A DNA stretch of 64,000 nucleotides, from positions 62,001 to 126,000 of the forward strand of contig NZ_FNMZ01000006.1 of assembly GCF_900106695.1 (NCBI RefSeq). The letters are read 5' to 3'. The notes under the pieces were generated by a model. It was given only the letters and a program-made list of their open reading frames with translations, was not told the DNA's origin and did not search any database. Source of the DNA: Albimonas donghaensis. Lineage in GTDB: Bacteria > Pseudomonadota > Alphaproteobacteria > Rhodobacterales > Rhodobacteraceae. Position numbers and translations under genes: made by a program. Shown piece after piece: positions 28,803 to 37,496 of this stretch (position 1 is the first letter of the stretch; each line of letters begins with the position of its first letter).

Positions 28803-30098
28803 ATGGCCTTCTGGCTCGCCGCCCTGCTTCTCGCGCTGATCTGCGGCGCCTGGCTCGCGCGTCCGCTGCTGGCCGGGCGCGCCGCCGCGGCCCCGCGCGC
28901 GGCCCATGACCTTCAGGTGTTCCGCGACCAGCTTCGCGCGGTGGAGCGCGACGTGGCCCGCGGCGTGCTGCCCGAGGCCGAGGCCGAGGGCGCGCGGGCC
29001 GAAATCTCCCGCCGTCTGCTCGCCGCCGCGGCGGAGGCCGAGGCCGCGGCGCCCGCCGACGCCGCGCCGCGGGGCGCCTCGCGCCTGCTGGCCGCCGCGC
29101 TGGGCCTGCTGCTGCTGGGCGGCGGCGCCGGGGTCTACGCGATGATCGGGGCGCCGGGCCTGCCCGACCGGCCGCTCGCCCAGCGCCTGGCCGACATCCG
29201 CGCCGCCGAGCCGCCCCGCCCCTCCCAGGCCGAAGCCGAGCGGCTGGAGGCCGACCGGCGCGCCGCGGAAGCCCCGGCGACCGCCGCAGCCCCCCTCGCC
29301 GACGACCCGGAAACCGCACGCCTGCGCGACCTGGTCGCCCGCCTGCGCGGCATTCTCGAGGACCGCCCCGACGATGTGCGCGGCCGCCGCCTGCTGGCCG
29401 ACAGCCTGCTGCGGCTGGAGGACCCCGCCGGCGCCCAGGCCGCCATGCGCGAGGCCGTCGAGCTTCAGGGCGACGCCGCCCCCCCCGCCGACCGCGCGGC
29501 GCTGGCCGAGACCATGATCCTCGCCGCCGGCGGCTATGTCTCGCCCGAGGCGGAGCGCCAGCTGGGCCTCGCGTTGCAGGCCGAGCCCGGGCAGCCGGTG
29601 GCGCGCTACTATGCGGGGCTGGCGCTGGCCCAGACCGGCCGCTACGGGCTGGCGCTGCGCTTCTGGCGGGCGCTGCTGCGCGAGGGGCCGCAGGACGCGC
29701 CCTGGATCGCCCCGATCCGCGCCCAGATCGGCGAGCTGGAGCGCATCGCCGCCGCCGCCGGCGACCTGCCCCCCGAGGCGCCCGGCGGGTCCGGGTCCGG
29801 GGCGCTCCCGCCCGGTCCGTCCGAGGAGGATGTACAGGCCGCGCAGGACCTCTCCCCCGAGGATCGCGACGCGATGATCCGGGGCATGGTCGCCCGGCTG
29901 GAGAACCGGCTGGCCGAGGATGGCGGCCCGCCCGAGGACTGGGCGCGGCTGATCTCCGCCTATGGCGTGCTCAACCGGCCCGAGGACGCGGCCCGGATCT
30001 GGAAGGACGCCGAACGCGCCTTCGCCGACGCGCCGGATGCGCTGAACCGCCTGCGCGGCGCCGCCGTCGACGCGGGCGTCACGGAGGCCCTGGAATGA
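28803..30098 (+). CDS. ccmI: Cytochrome c biogenesis protein CcmI
   Basis: A 431-residue membrane-anchored chaperone that delivers apocytochrome c to the heme ligation machinery. Two N-terminal membrane helices (about 3-22 and 94-113) flank a cytoplasmic loop with a leucine-zipper-like segment (F-R-D-Q-L-R-A-V-E-R-D). The periplasmic part from about 170 has TPR-type helices (for example G-R-R-L-L-A-D-S-L-L-R-L and Y-Y-A-G-L-A-L-A-Q-T-G). This is the usual alphaproteobacterial CcmI layout. It overlaps ruvX by 4 bp. Confidence 0.9.
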   Translation: MAFWLAALLLALICGAWLARPLLAGRAAAAPRAAHDLQVFRDQLRAVERDVARGVLPEAEAEGARAEISRRLLAAAAEAEAAAPADAAPRGASRLLAAALGLLLLGGGAGVYAMIGAPGLPDRPLAQRLADIRAAEPPRPSQAEAERLEADRRAAEAPATAAAPLADDPETARLRDLVARLRGILEDRPDDVRGRRLLADSLLRLEDPAGAQAAMREAVELQGDAAPPADRAALAETMILAAGGYVSPEAERQLGLALQAEPGQPVARYYAGLALAQTGRYGLALRFWRALLREGPQDAPWIAPIRAQIGELERIAAAAGDLPPEAPGGSGSGALPPGPSEEDVQAAQDLSPEDRDAMIRGMVARLENRLAEDGGPPEDWARLISAYGVLNRPEDAARIWKDAERAFADAPDALNRLRGAAVDAGVTEALE

Positions 30099-30628
30099 CC
30101 GACGCGCCGAAACCGCCCGCCTCCGCCGGGCCCGCGCCGATCCTCGAATCCCCCCAGGCCGCGGATTTCGCGGCGGGACTGGTCCGGGGCGGCCAGCTGA
30201 TCGGGCTGGACCTGGGCGACAAGACCATCGGGGTCGCGGTCTCGGACGAGGGGTTCCACATCGCCTCGCCGCTCTCCACCGTGCGCCGCAAGAAGTTCGG
30301 GGCGGATGTGGCGAAGCTGGTCGAGATGCTGGACGGGCGGACCGTGGCGGGCTGGGTGCTGGGCCTGCCGGTGAACATGTCCGGCGACGAGGGCCCGCGC
30401 TGCCAGTCGACCCGCGCCTTCGCGCGCAACTTCTCCCGCCTGCGGCCCGAGCCGATCCTGCTCTGGGACGAGCGCCTGTCCACGGTGGCCGCCGAGCGCG
30501 CGCTGCTGGAGGCCGACGCCTCGCGCCGCCGCCGGGCCGAGGTCATCGACCATGTCGCCGCGGCCTATATCCTTCAGGGCGCGCTGGACCGGCTGGCCTC
30601 GGTGCGGGCCGAGGGCGGGCGGGCATGA
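30095..30628 (+). CDS. ruvX: Holliday junction resolvase-like protein RuvX (YqgF)
   Basis: A 177-residue RNase H-fold nuclease-like protein. The first catalytic aspartate is in L-I-G-L-D-L-G-D-K-T-I-G near residue 33; W-D-E-R-L-S-T is near 128 and the last aspartate in I-D-H-V-A-A-A-Y-I-L-Q near 151. YqgF proteins process 16S rRNA precursor ends or act on branched DNA. About 35 Pro/Ala-rich residues precede the domain. It overlaps ccmI and the DUF1289 gene by 4 bp each, so the three are one operon. Confidence 0.9.
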   Translation: MTDAPKPPASAGPAPILESPQAADFAAGLVRGGQLIGLDLGDKTIGVAVSDEGFHIASPLSTVRRKKFGADVAKLVEMLDGRTVAGWVLGLPVNMSGDEGPRCQSTRAFARNFSRLRPEPILLWDERLSTVAAERALLEADASRRRRAEVIDHVAAAYILQGALDRLASVRAEGGRA

Positions 30629-30855
30629 CCGACGACCTCTGGCGGCGCGACGAGATCGAGAGCCCCTGCACCAATATCTGCCAGATCCATCCGGGCGCGC
30701 GCATCTGCATCGGCTGCCTGCGCACGGGCGAGGAGATCGCCGCCTGGTCCCGCCTGAGCGCCGAGCGCCGGCGCGAGATCATGGCGGACCTCCCCTCCCG
30801 CGCGCCGCGGCTGCGCGACCCGGCCAACCGCCCCTCCCGCCGCCGCGAGCGCTGA
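30625..30855 (+). CDS. DUF1289 small zinc-ribbon-like protein
   Basis: A 76-residue protein with cysteines in S-P-C-T-N-I-C ... R-I-C-I-G-C-L-R-T at about 14-37, the DUF1289 signature, and W-S-R-L-S-A-E-R-R-R-E-I after it. The four cysteines suggest metal binding. Function is unknown. It starts inside the ruvX stop (ATGA). Confidence 0.88.
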   Translation: MTDDLWRRDEIESPCTNICQIHPGARICIGCLRTGEEIAAWSRLSAERRREIMADLPSRAPRLRDPANRPSRRRER

Positions 30856-31022
30856 GGGCGGAGCCGCGCGACGACCCGCGCGCCCTTGACGCGGGGCGCG
30901 CCCGCGCGGCGCCGAACCGGGGGCGAGAGCGGCGACGAGGCCGGGCGGGCGGGCGTCGCTCGACGCCGCAGGCGGCGGGCGCGGTCGCGCCGGCCGGGCC
31001 CGCCGGGCCGAAACGGATCGGG

Positions 31023-31078
31023 CGGCCCGGTTCAGGCGGCCCGGTTCAGGCGGCCCGGTTCAGGCGGCCCGGTTCAGG
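31023..31078. repeat. 14-bp tandem repeat, four copies, beyond dusA
   Basis: Four perfect copies of CGGCCCGGTTCAGG, ending 10 bp before the stop codon of dusA (that is, 10 bp downstream of the gene on its own strand). A related 14-mer is found at the same distance beyond cbiD at 62.67 kb. The rest of the gap 30856-31087 holds no gene. Confidence 0.85.
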
Positions 31079-31087
31079 CGGCGGGGA

Positions 31088-32092
31088 TCAAGCCGCGTGG
31101 GCGGGGGCGACGGCGGCCAGCGCCTCCTCGATCAGCTCCGGTCCCGCATCGGCCCGCGTCGAGGCCGAGGACAGCACCTGCCGCCAGCGCCGCGCGCCCT
31201 TGCGTCCCGCGAACAGGCCCAGCATCGGGCGCAGAACCCGGTGCAGGCGCTCGCCGCGGGCCATCGCCTCCTCCGCGTAGTCGATCATCGCCCGCGCCGC
31301 GGCGTCGGGCGTCGCATCCGGGCCCGGCTCCCCGAAAATCCGGCGATCCGCCGCGGCCAGCACCGCGCCCGGATCGTGCCAGGCCGCGCGCCCGATCATC
31401 ACCCCGTCCACGCCCTGCGCCAGGAACCCCTCGGCCGCGTCCAGCGAGGCGACGCCGCCGTTCACCACGATCTCCAGCTCCGGGCGCCGGGCCTTCTGCG
31501 CGACCGCCAGCGGGTAGTCGAGCGGCGGGATGTCCCGGTTCTCCTTCGGGCTCAGCCCCTGCAGCCAGGCCTTGCGGGCATGGATCGCGAAATGGCTCAC
31601 GCCGGCCCCGGACACCCGGTCGATGAAGGCCGGCAGCGCCGCCTCCGCCACCTGGTCGTCGACCCCGATCCGGCATTTCACCGTGATCTCCGGCCCGCCC
31701 TCGGCCCGGCTCGCCGCCGCCATCGCGCCCACGCAATCGGCCACCAGCCCCGGATCGCGCATCAGGCAGGCCCCGAAAGCGCCCGTCTGCACCTTGTCCG
31801 AGGGGCAGCCGACATTGAGGTTGATCTCGACATAGGGCCAGCCGCAGGCGATGCGCACCGCCTCGGCCAGCGTCGCGGGGTCGGAGCCGCCGATCTGCAG
31901 GGCCACCGGCCCCTCCCGCTCCGGCGAGAACGCCAGGTGGCGCGCCGCATCCCCGCGGGTGATCGCCGAGGCCACCACCATCTCGGTATAGAGCAGCGCC
32001 CGGCGCGACAGCAGCCGGTGCAGGACCCGGCAATGCCGGTCGGTCCAGTCCATCATGGGCGCGACAGAGAGGCGCCGGTCCGGTTTTTCCAT
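31088..32092 (-). CDS. dusA: tRNA-dihydrouridine synthase A
   Basis: A 334-residue FMN enzyme that reduces U20/U20a of tRNAs. M-M-D-W-T-D-R-H-C-R at residues 13-22, I-N-L-N-V-G-C-P-S-D-K-V near 90 with the catalytic cysteine, and V-N-G-G-V-A-S-L-D near 215 identify the DusA branch. It starts at ATG 32092. It is convergent with the DUF1289 gene. Confidence 0.94.
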   Translation of the reverse strand: MEKPDRRLSVAPMMDWTDRHCRVLHRLLSRRALLYTEMVVASAITRGDAARHLAFSPEREGPVALQIGGSDPATLAEAVRIACGWPYVEINLNVGCPSDKVQTGAFGACLMRDPGLVADCVGAMAAASRAEGGPEITVKCRIGVDDQVAEAALPAFIDRVSGAGVSHFAIHARKAWLQGLSPKENRDIPPLDYPLAVAQKARRPELEIVVNGGVASLDAAEGFLAQGVDGVMIGRAAWHDPGAVLAAADRRIFGEPGPDATPDAAARAMIDYAEEAMARGERLHRVLRPMLGLFAGRKGARRWRQVLSSASTRADAGPELIEEALAAVAPAHAA

Positions 32093-32110
32093 GCGTGCTC
32101 CGCGTCCTGC

Positions 32111-32179
32111 TTGTCTGCGCCGTCTTGTCCGCGCCGTTTGCCCGCGCCGCCTTGCCCGCGCCGCCTTGTCCGCGCCGTT
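32111..32179. repeat. Imperfect 14-bp tandem repeat upstream of dusA
   Basis: Five copies of TTGTCCGCGCCGTT-like units (one of 13 bp) starting at 32111, 32125, 32139, 32152 and 32166. They begin 19 bp before the dusA start and fill the dusA leader region. The remaining stretch to the riboswitch (32180-32436) is GC-rich with no recognisable gene. Confidence 0.7.
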
Positions 32180-32436
32180 CGACGGCGGCGGGCGCGGGGG
32201 CCGGTGGGGTCCGCGCCCGCGCCGCGGGCCGCGGGCGCGCCGCGAACGACGCTCGGCGCCCCCCCCCCTCGGCGGTGCGGCGCAGCTGGCCGGGCGCCGG
32301 GCGCATCCGACGCCGCGGCGCGCCTTTTAGCACGCCTCCGCCCAACTGCCACACCCCTCGCCAACCGCCGCCCGCGCGCCCCGCGCCCGGTTGACCTGAC
32401 CCGCCCCACCGGGCATCTACGCCGCGTTCCGGTTCC

Positions 32437-32643
32437 GCGCCGGGGGCTCGCCCCTCCGGTCGGACGAAAAAGGGAACGCGGTGGGGCCTCCGCAAGGGGG
32501 CCGAGTCCGCGGCTGCCCCCGCAACTGTGAGCGGCGAGCCGACCCTCGACATGCCACTGGCCCCCCCCCGCGCGATGCGCGGGAACCGGGCCGGGAAGGC
32601 GAGGGCGCGGCCCTGACCCGCGAGCCAGGAGACCTGCCGGCGC
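32437..32643 (+). promoter_or_regulatory. Cobalamin riboswitch upstream of btuB
   Basis: All conserved blocks of the adenosylcobalamin riboswitch are present: AAAAGGGAAC near 32468, GCTGCCCCCGCAACTGT at 32512-32528, GCCACTGG at 32553-32560, GGGAAGGC near 32593, and CGAGCCAGGAGACCTGCC at 32621-32638. The closing stem pairs GCGCCGG (437-443) with CCGGCGC (637-643). The start of btuB follows 176 bp downstream. Binding of adenosylcobalamin should reduce expression of the uptake operon. Confidence 0.96.
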
Positions 32644-32819
32644 CTCGTCATCCTTCCTTCGTGCGGGGCGCGCGCGGGAGCGGTTCGATCCGCAGCGGTG
32701 ATTTCGCAGTCGTCGTCTGAAGGGTCGAGATCTTCCCCCCGGAAGCCCCGTCCCCGGACACGGATCCTGCGTCGCCGGGCCAAGCCCCCCGCGCGACGCG
32801 CCGACACGAAGGGGACCCC

Positions 32820-34775
32820 ATGTTCCGCACACGCCACGCGGTCTTCGCCGCGCTTCCGCCGCTCGTTCTCGCGGCGCTTCCGCTCTCGCTCCAGGCGCAG
32901 GAAACGGCCGACGCCGTGGAGCTCGCCCCCGTGGTGATCTCCGGCGGGCTCACGCCCATCGCGGCGGAGCGCTACGGCCGCGCCAACTCGGTGATCACCG
33001 CCGAGGAGCTGGAGGACCGCCAGATCACCTACGCCGTGGACGCCCTGCGCGCCCTGCCCGGCGTCGCGGTCAGCCGCACCGGCGGCTTCGGCGGAACCAC
33101 CCAGGTCCGCCTGCGCGGAGCCGAAAGCAACCACACGCTGGTGCTGATCGACGGGGTCGAGGTCTCGGCCCCCGAAACCGGCGAATACGACTTCGGCGGG
33201 CTGCTCGCCGCCGACATCGCCCGGATCGAGGTGCTGCGCGGCCCGCAATCGGCGCTCTACGGCTCCAACGCCGTGGGCGGCGTGATCTCCATCACCACCA
33301 AGGGCGCCTCCCGCCCCGGCCTGCGCTGGTCGGGCGAGGCCGAGGCCGGGACCGACGGGACCGGCGCCGTGCAGGGCGCGGTCCGCGGGATGGGGGAGAT
33401 CGGGTCGTTCTCGCTCTCGCTCGCCCGGCGGGAGACGGAGGGGTTCGACATCTCCGGCACGCCGGGCGGCGAGGAGGACGGCGACCGCAACCTGACCTTC
33501 AACGCCCGCGGCGAGATCTTCGCCAACGACTGGCTGACGCTGGGCGGCACCGCGCGGGTGGTGGACCGGCATTCGGACACCGACGGCTTTTTCTTCGCGG
33601 CCCCCGACACCGCGAGCCTGGTCTTCGACGACGCCTCCGCGCTCGACCGGCAGGAGGCGTTCGGCGCGCTCTTCGCCATCGCCGAGCAGGGGCGCTTCCG
33701 GCATGAGGCGCGGGTCTCCTACCTGAACGCCGACGACGCGACCACGCTGAACGGGGCGGATGTCACCGACACCACCTCGACCCGGCTGCAGATGTCGGCG
33801 CAGTCGACCATCGGCCTCGATGCGGGGGCGCTGGAGGCGGCGGATCACACGCTGACCGCCAAGGCCGACTACGCGCGCGAGACCTTCGTGAACAACGACC
33901 CGGCGCTGGTGTTCGACCCCAGCCAGCTCGACCAGCAGTCGCGCGCCCTGTTCGGGCTGGCGGCGGAGTATCGGGGGACGTTCCTCGACGCGGTGGACGT
34001 GCAGCTCGGCGCCCGCCACGACTTCAACGACGATTTCGACGACGCCACCACCTGGAGCGCCGGCGTCTCCTGGCGCGTGGCGGGGACCGGGACGCGGCTG
34101 CACGGCTCGGCCGGGACCGGCGTGCAGAACCCCACCATGTTCGAGCAGTTCGGCTTCACGCCGGGCCAGTGGCAGGGCAATCCGGACCTGGAGCCGGAGG
34201 AGAGCTTCGGCTGGGACATCGGGATCGAGCAGCGGTTCTGGTCGGATCGCGCGATGATCGACGTGACCTATTTCCGCCAGGACCTGACCAACGAGATCGG
34301 GACCGTCTACGACGCCGCGTTCGTGGGCACGCCGGTGAACCTCGCCGGCACGTCGGAGCGGCAGGGGATCGAGGTCGCCTCCACCCTTCAGGCCACCGAC
34401 CGGGTGACGCTGGGCTTGACCTATACGTGGCTGGATGCGGAGGATCCCACCGGCGCGGTCGAGGTGCGCCGGCCCGAGCATGAGCTGGGGGCCAACGTGA
34501 CCTTCGCCTTCCTCGACGGTCGGGCGCGGGTGACGGTGGACGGGCGCTATGCGGCCGGGAACCGGGACCTGGATTTCCGCGCGCCCTACGTCCCCAATTC
34601 GCAGGTGAAGCTGGGGGATTACATGGTGCTGAACGTGGCGGCCTCCTACGCGGTGAGCGACACGGTCGAGGTGATCGGCCGGGTCAGCAACGCGCTCGAC
34701 GCCGACTACGAGGAGCTGGACGGCTACCAGACGCAGGGCGTGGCCGCCTATGCGGGTCTGCGGGTCCGGTTTTGA
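32820..34775 (+). CDS. btuB: TonB-dependent vitamin B12 receptor BtuB
   Basis: A 651-residue outer-membrane beta-barrel. The signal peptide is about 27 residues (ends L-S-L-Q-A-Q-E). The plug domain has G-V-A-V-S-R-T-G-G-F-G-G and I-E-V-L-R-G-P-Q-S-A-L-Y-G-S-N-A-V-G-G-V-I, the TonB-dependent receptor signature, and the protein ends with an aromatic residue (L-R-V-R-F). Riboswitch control and the following btuFCD genes identify the substrate as corrinoid. AAGGGGA precedes ATG 32820. Confidence 0.94.
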   Translation: MFRTRHAVFAALPPLVLAALPLSLQAQETADAVELAPVVISGGLTPIAAERYGRANSVITAEELEDRQITYAVDALRALPGVAVSRTGGFGGTTQVRLRGAESNHTLVLIDGVEVSAPETGEYDFGGLLAADIARIEVLRGPQSALYGSNAVGGVISITTKGASRPGLRWSGEAEAGTDGTGAVQGAVRGMGEIGSFSLSLARRETEGFDISGTPGGEEDGDRNLTFNARGEIFANDWLTLGGTARVVDRHSDTDGFFFAAPDTASLVFDDASALDRQEAFGALFAIAEQGRFRHEARVSYLNADDATTLNGADVTDTTSTRLQMSAQSTIGLDAGALEAADHTLTAKADYARETFVNNDPALVFDPSQLDQQSRALFGLAAEYRGTFLDAVDVQLGARHDFNDDFDDATTWSAGVSWRVAGTGTRLHGSAGTGVQNPTMFEQFGFTPGQWQGNPDLEPEESFGWDIGIEQRFWSDRAMIDVTYFRQDLTNEIGTVYDAAFVGTPVNLAGTSERQGIEVASTLQATDRVTLGLTYTWLDAEDPTGAVEVRRPEHELGANVTFAFLDGRARVTVDGRYAAGNRDLDFRAPYVPNSQVKLGDYMVLNVAASYAVSDTVEVIGRVSNALDADYEELDGYQTQGVAAYAGLRVRF

Positions 34776-35740
34776 ACCTGCCCTCCGGCATGCGACGCGC
34801 CGCCGCCATGACCCTCGCAGGGGCGGCGGCGCTGGCGGGGGCGGCGCTGGCCGTCCCCGCAACGGACCCGGCGCCCGGCGCGCCGGCGTCCGCGCCCGCG
34901 CCCCGGGGCGAGAACGAGGCCCCCCGCCGGGTGGTGTCGCTGAACCTGTGCACCGATCAGCTCGCCATGCTGCTGGCGGCGCCGGGGCAGTTGCTGTCGG
35001 TCTCCAGCATGGCTTCCGACCCGCATGTCTCGGCGATGCGGGACCGGGCCGGGGCGTTCGCGGTCAACCACGGGCGGGCCGAGGAGATCTTCCTGATGCG
35101 CCCGGACCTCGTGCTGGCCGGGACCTACACGGCGCGGGAGACGGTCTCGATGCTGCGCCGGCTGGGCTTCCGGGTGGAGACCTTCGCCCCCGAGGCCGAT
35201 TTCGACGCGATTCGCGCCAATATCCGCCGCATGGGCGCCCTGCTGGGCCGCGAGGCGCAGGCCGAGGCGATGGCGGCGGAGATGGACGCGAGGCTGGAGG
35301 CCGCCCGCCCCGCCCCGGACGCCCCCCGCCCGCTGGCCGCGCTGCTGGAGGCGGCGTCCTGGTCCTCGGGCGCCGGCACGCTGGCCCATGAGATCGTCAC
35401 CGCCGCCGGCCTGCGCAACCTGGGCGCGGAGCTGGGGATCACCGGCATGGCCCGCCTGCCGCTGGAGCGGCTGGTGATGGGCGCGCCGGACCTGCTGATC
35501 GCCGCGCGCCCCTACACGCCGCCGTCGCTGAGCGAGCAGGGGATGCGCCACCCGGCGCTCGACCCTCTTCAGGCGCGGGCGGGGCGGGTGGCGCTGTCGG
35601 ACGCCCGCTGGGTCTGCGGCGCGCCCTTCACGGCGGAGGCGGTGGCGGATCTCTCCGCGGCCCGCCGGGCGCTGACCGGGGAGGGGCGCTCCGCGGCGCT
35701 CGTCCCCGCCGCCCCCGCTGCGAACGCGGTCGCGAGATGA
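34772..35740 (+). CDS. btuF: Corrinoid ABC transporter periplasmic binding protein (BtuF-like)
   Basis: A 322-residue periplasmic protein if translation begins at TTG 34772, whose TTGA overlaps the btuB stop like the other junctions of this operon; ATG 34790 is an alternative. A Ala-rich signal peptide precedes R-R-V-V-S-L-N-L-C-T-D-Q-L, the start of the class III binding-protein fold. A long linking helix lies near 165-185. It would hand corrinoids to BtuCD. Confidence 0.88.
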   Translation: MNLPSGMRRAAAMTLAGAAALAGAALAVPATDPAPGAPASAPAPRGENEAPRRVVSLNLCTDQLAMLLAAPGQLLSVSSMASDPHVSAMRDRAGAFAVNHGRAEEIFLMRPDLVLAGTYTARETVSMLRRLGFRVETFAPEADFDAIRANIRRMGALLGREAQAEAMAAEMDARLEAARPAPDAPRPLAALLEAASWSSGAGTLAHEIVTAAGLRNLGAELGITGMARLPLERLVMGAPDLLIAARPYTPPSLSEQGMRHPALDPLQARAGRVALSDARWVCGAPFTAEAVADLSAARRALTGEGRSAALVPAAPAANAVAR

Positions 35741-36738
35741 CCCGCCCCCTGCCCTATCCCTGGCTTCTGGCCGCGCTGGGGGTGCTGGTCGCGGCGCTGT
35801 TCTGCGTGTCGCTGCTGGTCGGGCCGGCGGGGCTGGGGTTCTTCGATTCCCTCGCCGCCCTGCTGGCCGGACGGGGCGAGGCCGAGACCCTGGTGATGCG
35901 CGAGATCCGCGCCCCCCGCGCCGTGCTGGGCCTGATGATCGGGGCGACGCTGGGTCTGTCGGGCGCGGCCCTTCAGGGCTATCTGCGCAACCCGTTGGCC
36001 GAGCCGGGGCTGCTGGGCGTGACCGGCGCGGCCTCGCTGGGGGCGGTGGCGGCGATCTATTCGGGGCTGTCGCTGATTTTCCCGCTGGCGCTGCCGCTGA
36101 TGGCGCTGGGGGGCGCGGGGCTGGCCTCGATGCTGCTGATCGGGCTGGCCGGGGCGCGGGGCGGGGCGCTGACCCTGATCCTCGCGGGCGTGGCGCTGTC
36201 GGCGCTGTGCGGGGCGCTGACCGCGCTGGCGCTGAACCTGTCGCCCAACCCCTTCGCGGCGACCGAGATCATGTTCTGGATGATGGGCTCGCTCTCCGAC
36301 CGCTCCTGGACCCATGTGGGGCTGGCGGCGCCCTTCATGCTGGCGGGCTGGGCGGCGCTGGGCTTCGCCGGGCGCGGGCTGGACGCGCTGACGCTGGGCG
36401 AGGACGCGGCGGCGAGCCTGGGCGTGCGGCTCGACCGGCTGCGGCTGGCGGTGGTGCTGGGGGCCGCGGCCTCGGTCGGGGCGGCGACGGCGGTGGCGGG
36501 GGGGATCGGCTTCGTCGGCCTCGTCGCGCCGCATCTGCTGCGCCGGGCGGTGGGGGCGCGCCCCGCCCGCCTGCTGCCTGCGGCGGCGCTGGGGGGGGCG
36601 GCGCTGCTGCTCGCCGCCGACATCGCCGTGCGCCTGATCGCGCCGGAGCGGGACCTGAAGCTCGGCGTGCTGACCGCGCTGGTGGGGGCGCCCTTCTTCC
36701 TGCGGCTGGTGCTTTCGACCCGGAGGCGGCTGGCATGA
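35737..36738 (+). CDS. btuC: Corrinoid ABC transporter permease (BtuC, FecCD family)
   Basis: A 333-residue inner-membrane permease with about ten helices. R-A-P-R-A-V-L-G-L-M-I-G-A-T-L-G-L-S-G-A-A-L-Q-G (in parts at 60-85) and N-P-L-A-E-P-G-L-L-G are the FecCD signatures, and the ATPase-coupling loop G-F-V-G-L-V-A-P-H is near 255. It overlaps btuF and btuD by 4 bp on each side. Confidence 0.93.
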   Translation: MTRPLPYPWLLAALGVLVAALFCVSLLVGPAGLGFFDSLAALLAGRGEAETLVMREIRAPRAVLGLMIGATLGLSGAALQGYLRNPLAEPGLLGVTGAASLGAVAAIYSGLSLIFPLALPLMALGGAGLASMLLIGLAGARGGALTLILAGVALSALCGALTALALNLSPNPFAATEIMFWMMGSLSDRSWTHVGLAAPFMLAGWAALGFAGRGLDALTLGEDAAASLGVRLDRLRLAVVLGAAASVGAATAVAGGIGFVGLVAPHLLRRAVGARPARLLPAAALGGAALLLAADIAVRLIAPERDLKLGVLTALVGAPFFLRLVLSTRRRLA

Positions 36739-37496
36739 GCCTGCTGACCCTGCGCGGGCTGAGCGTGCGCCATGGCGACCGCGTGGCGGTCCACCCCACG
36801 GACCTGGAGATCGGACCGGGGGAGCTGGTCGGGCTGGTCGGGCCGAACGGGGCCGGCAAGTCGTCGCTGATGCGGGGGGCGCTGGGGCTGGCGCGGGCGG
36901 GGGGCGAAAGCTCGCTCGCCGCGCTGCCTGCGCCCGCCCGCGCCCGCGCCGCCGCCTGGCTGCCGCAGGCGCGCGAAATCGCCTGGGCGGTGACGGTGGA
37001 GACGCTGGTGGGCCTTGGCCGCCACCCGTTGCGCGCGCCCGGCGCGCCGCTGTCCGGCGCGGACCGCTCCGCCATCGCCGGGGCCATGGCGCGCATGGAC
37101 ATCGCCGGTTTCGCGGACCGCCCCGCCACCGAGCTTTCGGGGGGCGAGCAGGCCCGCGTGCTCATCGCCCGGGCGCTGGCCCAGCAGGCGCCGCTGACCC
37201 TGGCGGACGAGCCCGCGGCGGGGCTGGACCCGGCCCATCAGCTCGCCTGCATGGGGGCCTTCGCGGACCTGGCGGCGGAGGGGCGGGCGGCGGTGGTGTC
37301 GCTGCATGACCTCGGGCTCGCGGCCCGGTTCTGCACGCGGCTGGTGATGATGGCGGGCGGGCGCGTGGTCGCCGACGGGGCGCCCGACGCGGTGCTGACC
37401 GCCGACCGCCTGCGCGAGGTCTACGGGATCGAGACGTTCCTGACCCGCGCCGATGGGGCGCTGGTCGTGCAGCCCATGACCCTGTCGCGCCCGTGA
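36735..37496 (+). CDS. btuD: Corrinoid ABC transporter ATPase (BtuD)
   Basis: A 253-residue ABC ATPase starting at ATG 36735 inside the btuC stop. Walker A G-P-N-G-A-G-K-S-S is at 36-44, the signature L-S-G-G-E at 134-138, Walker B L-A-D-E-P at 156-160 and the switch histidine in V-S-L-H-D-L near 188. It powers the BtuC permease. A longer open frame starting at 36207 is out of register with any gene. Confidence 0.93.
   Translation: MSLLTLRGLSVRHGDRVAVHPTDLEIGPGELVGLVGPNGAGKSSLMRGALGLARAGGESSLAALPAPARARAAAWLPQAREIAWAVTVETLVGLGRHPLRAPGAPLSGADRSAIAGAMARMDIAGFADRPATELSGGEQARVLIARALAQQAPLTLADEPAAGLDPAHQLACMGAFADLAAEGRAAVVSLHDLGLAARFCTRLVMMAGGRVVADGAPDAVLTADRLREVYGIETFLTRADGALVVQPMTLSRP

Noticed and set aside
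32685-32705. tRNA T-arm-like GGTTCGATCC in the btuB leader
   Set aside because: No acceptor, D or anticodon arms can be formed around it; the surrounding sequence is the region after the cobalamin riboswitch.
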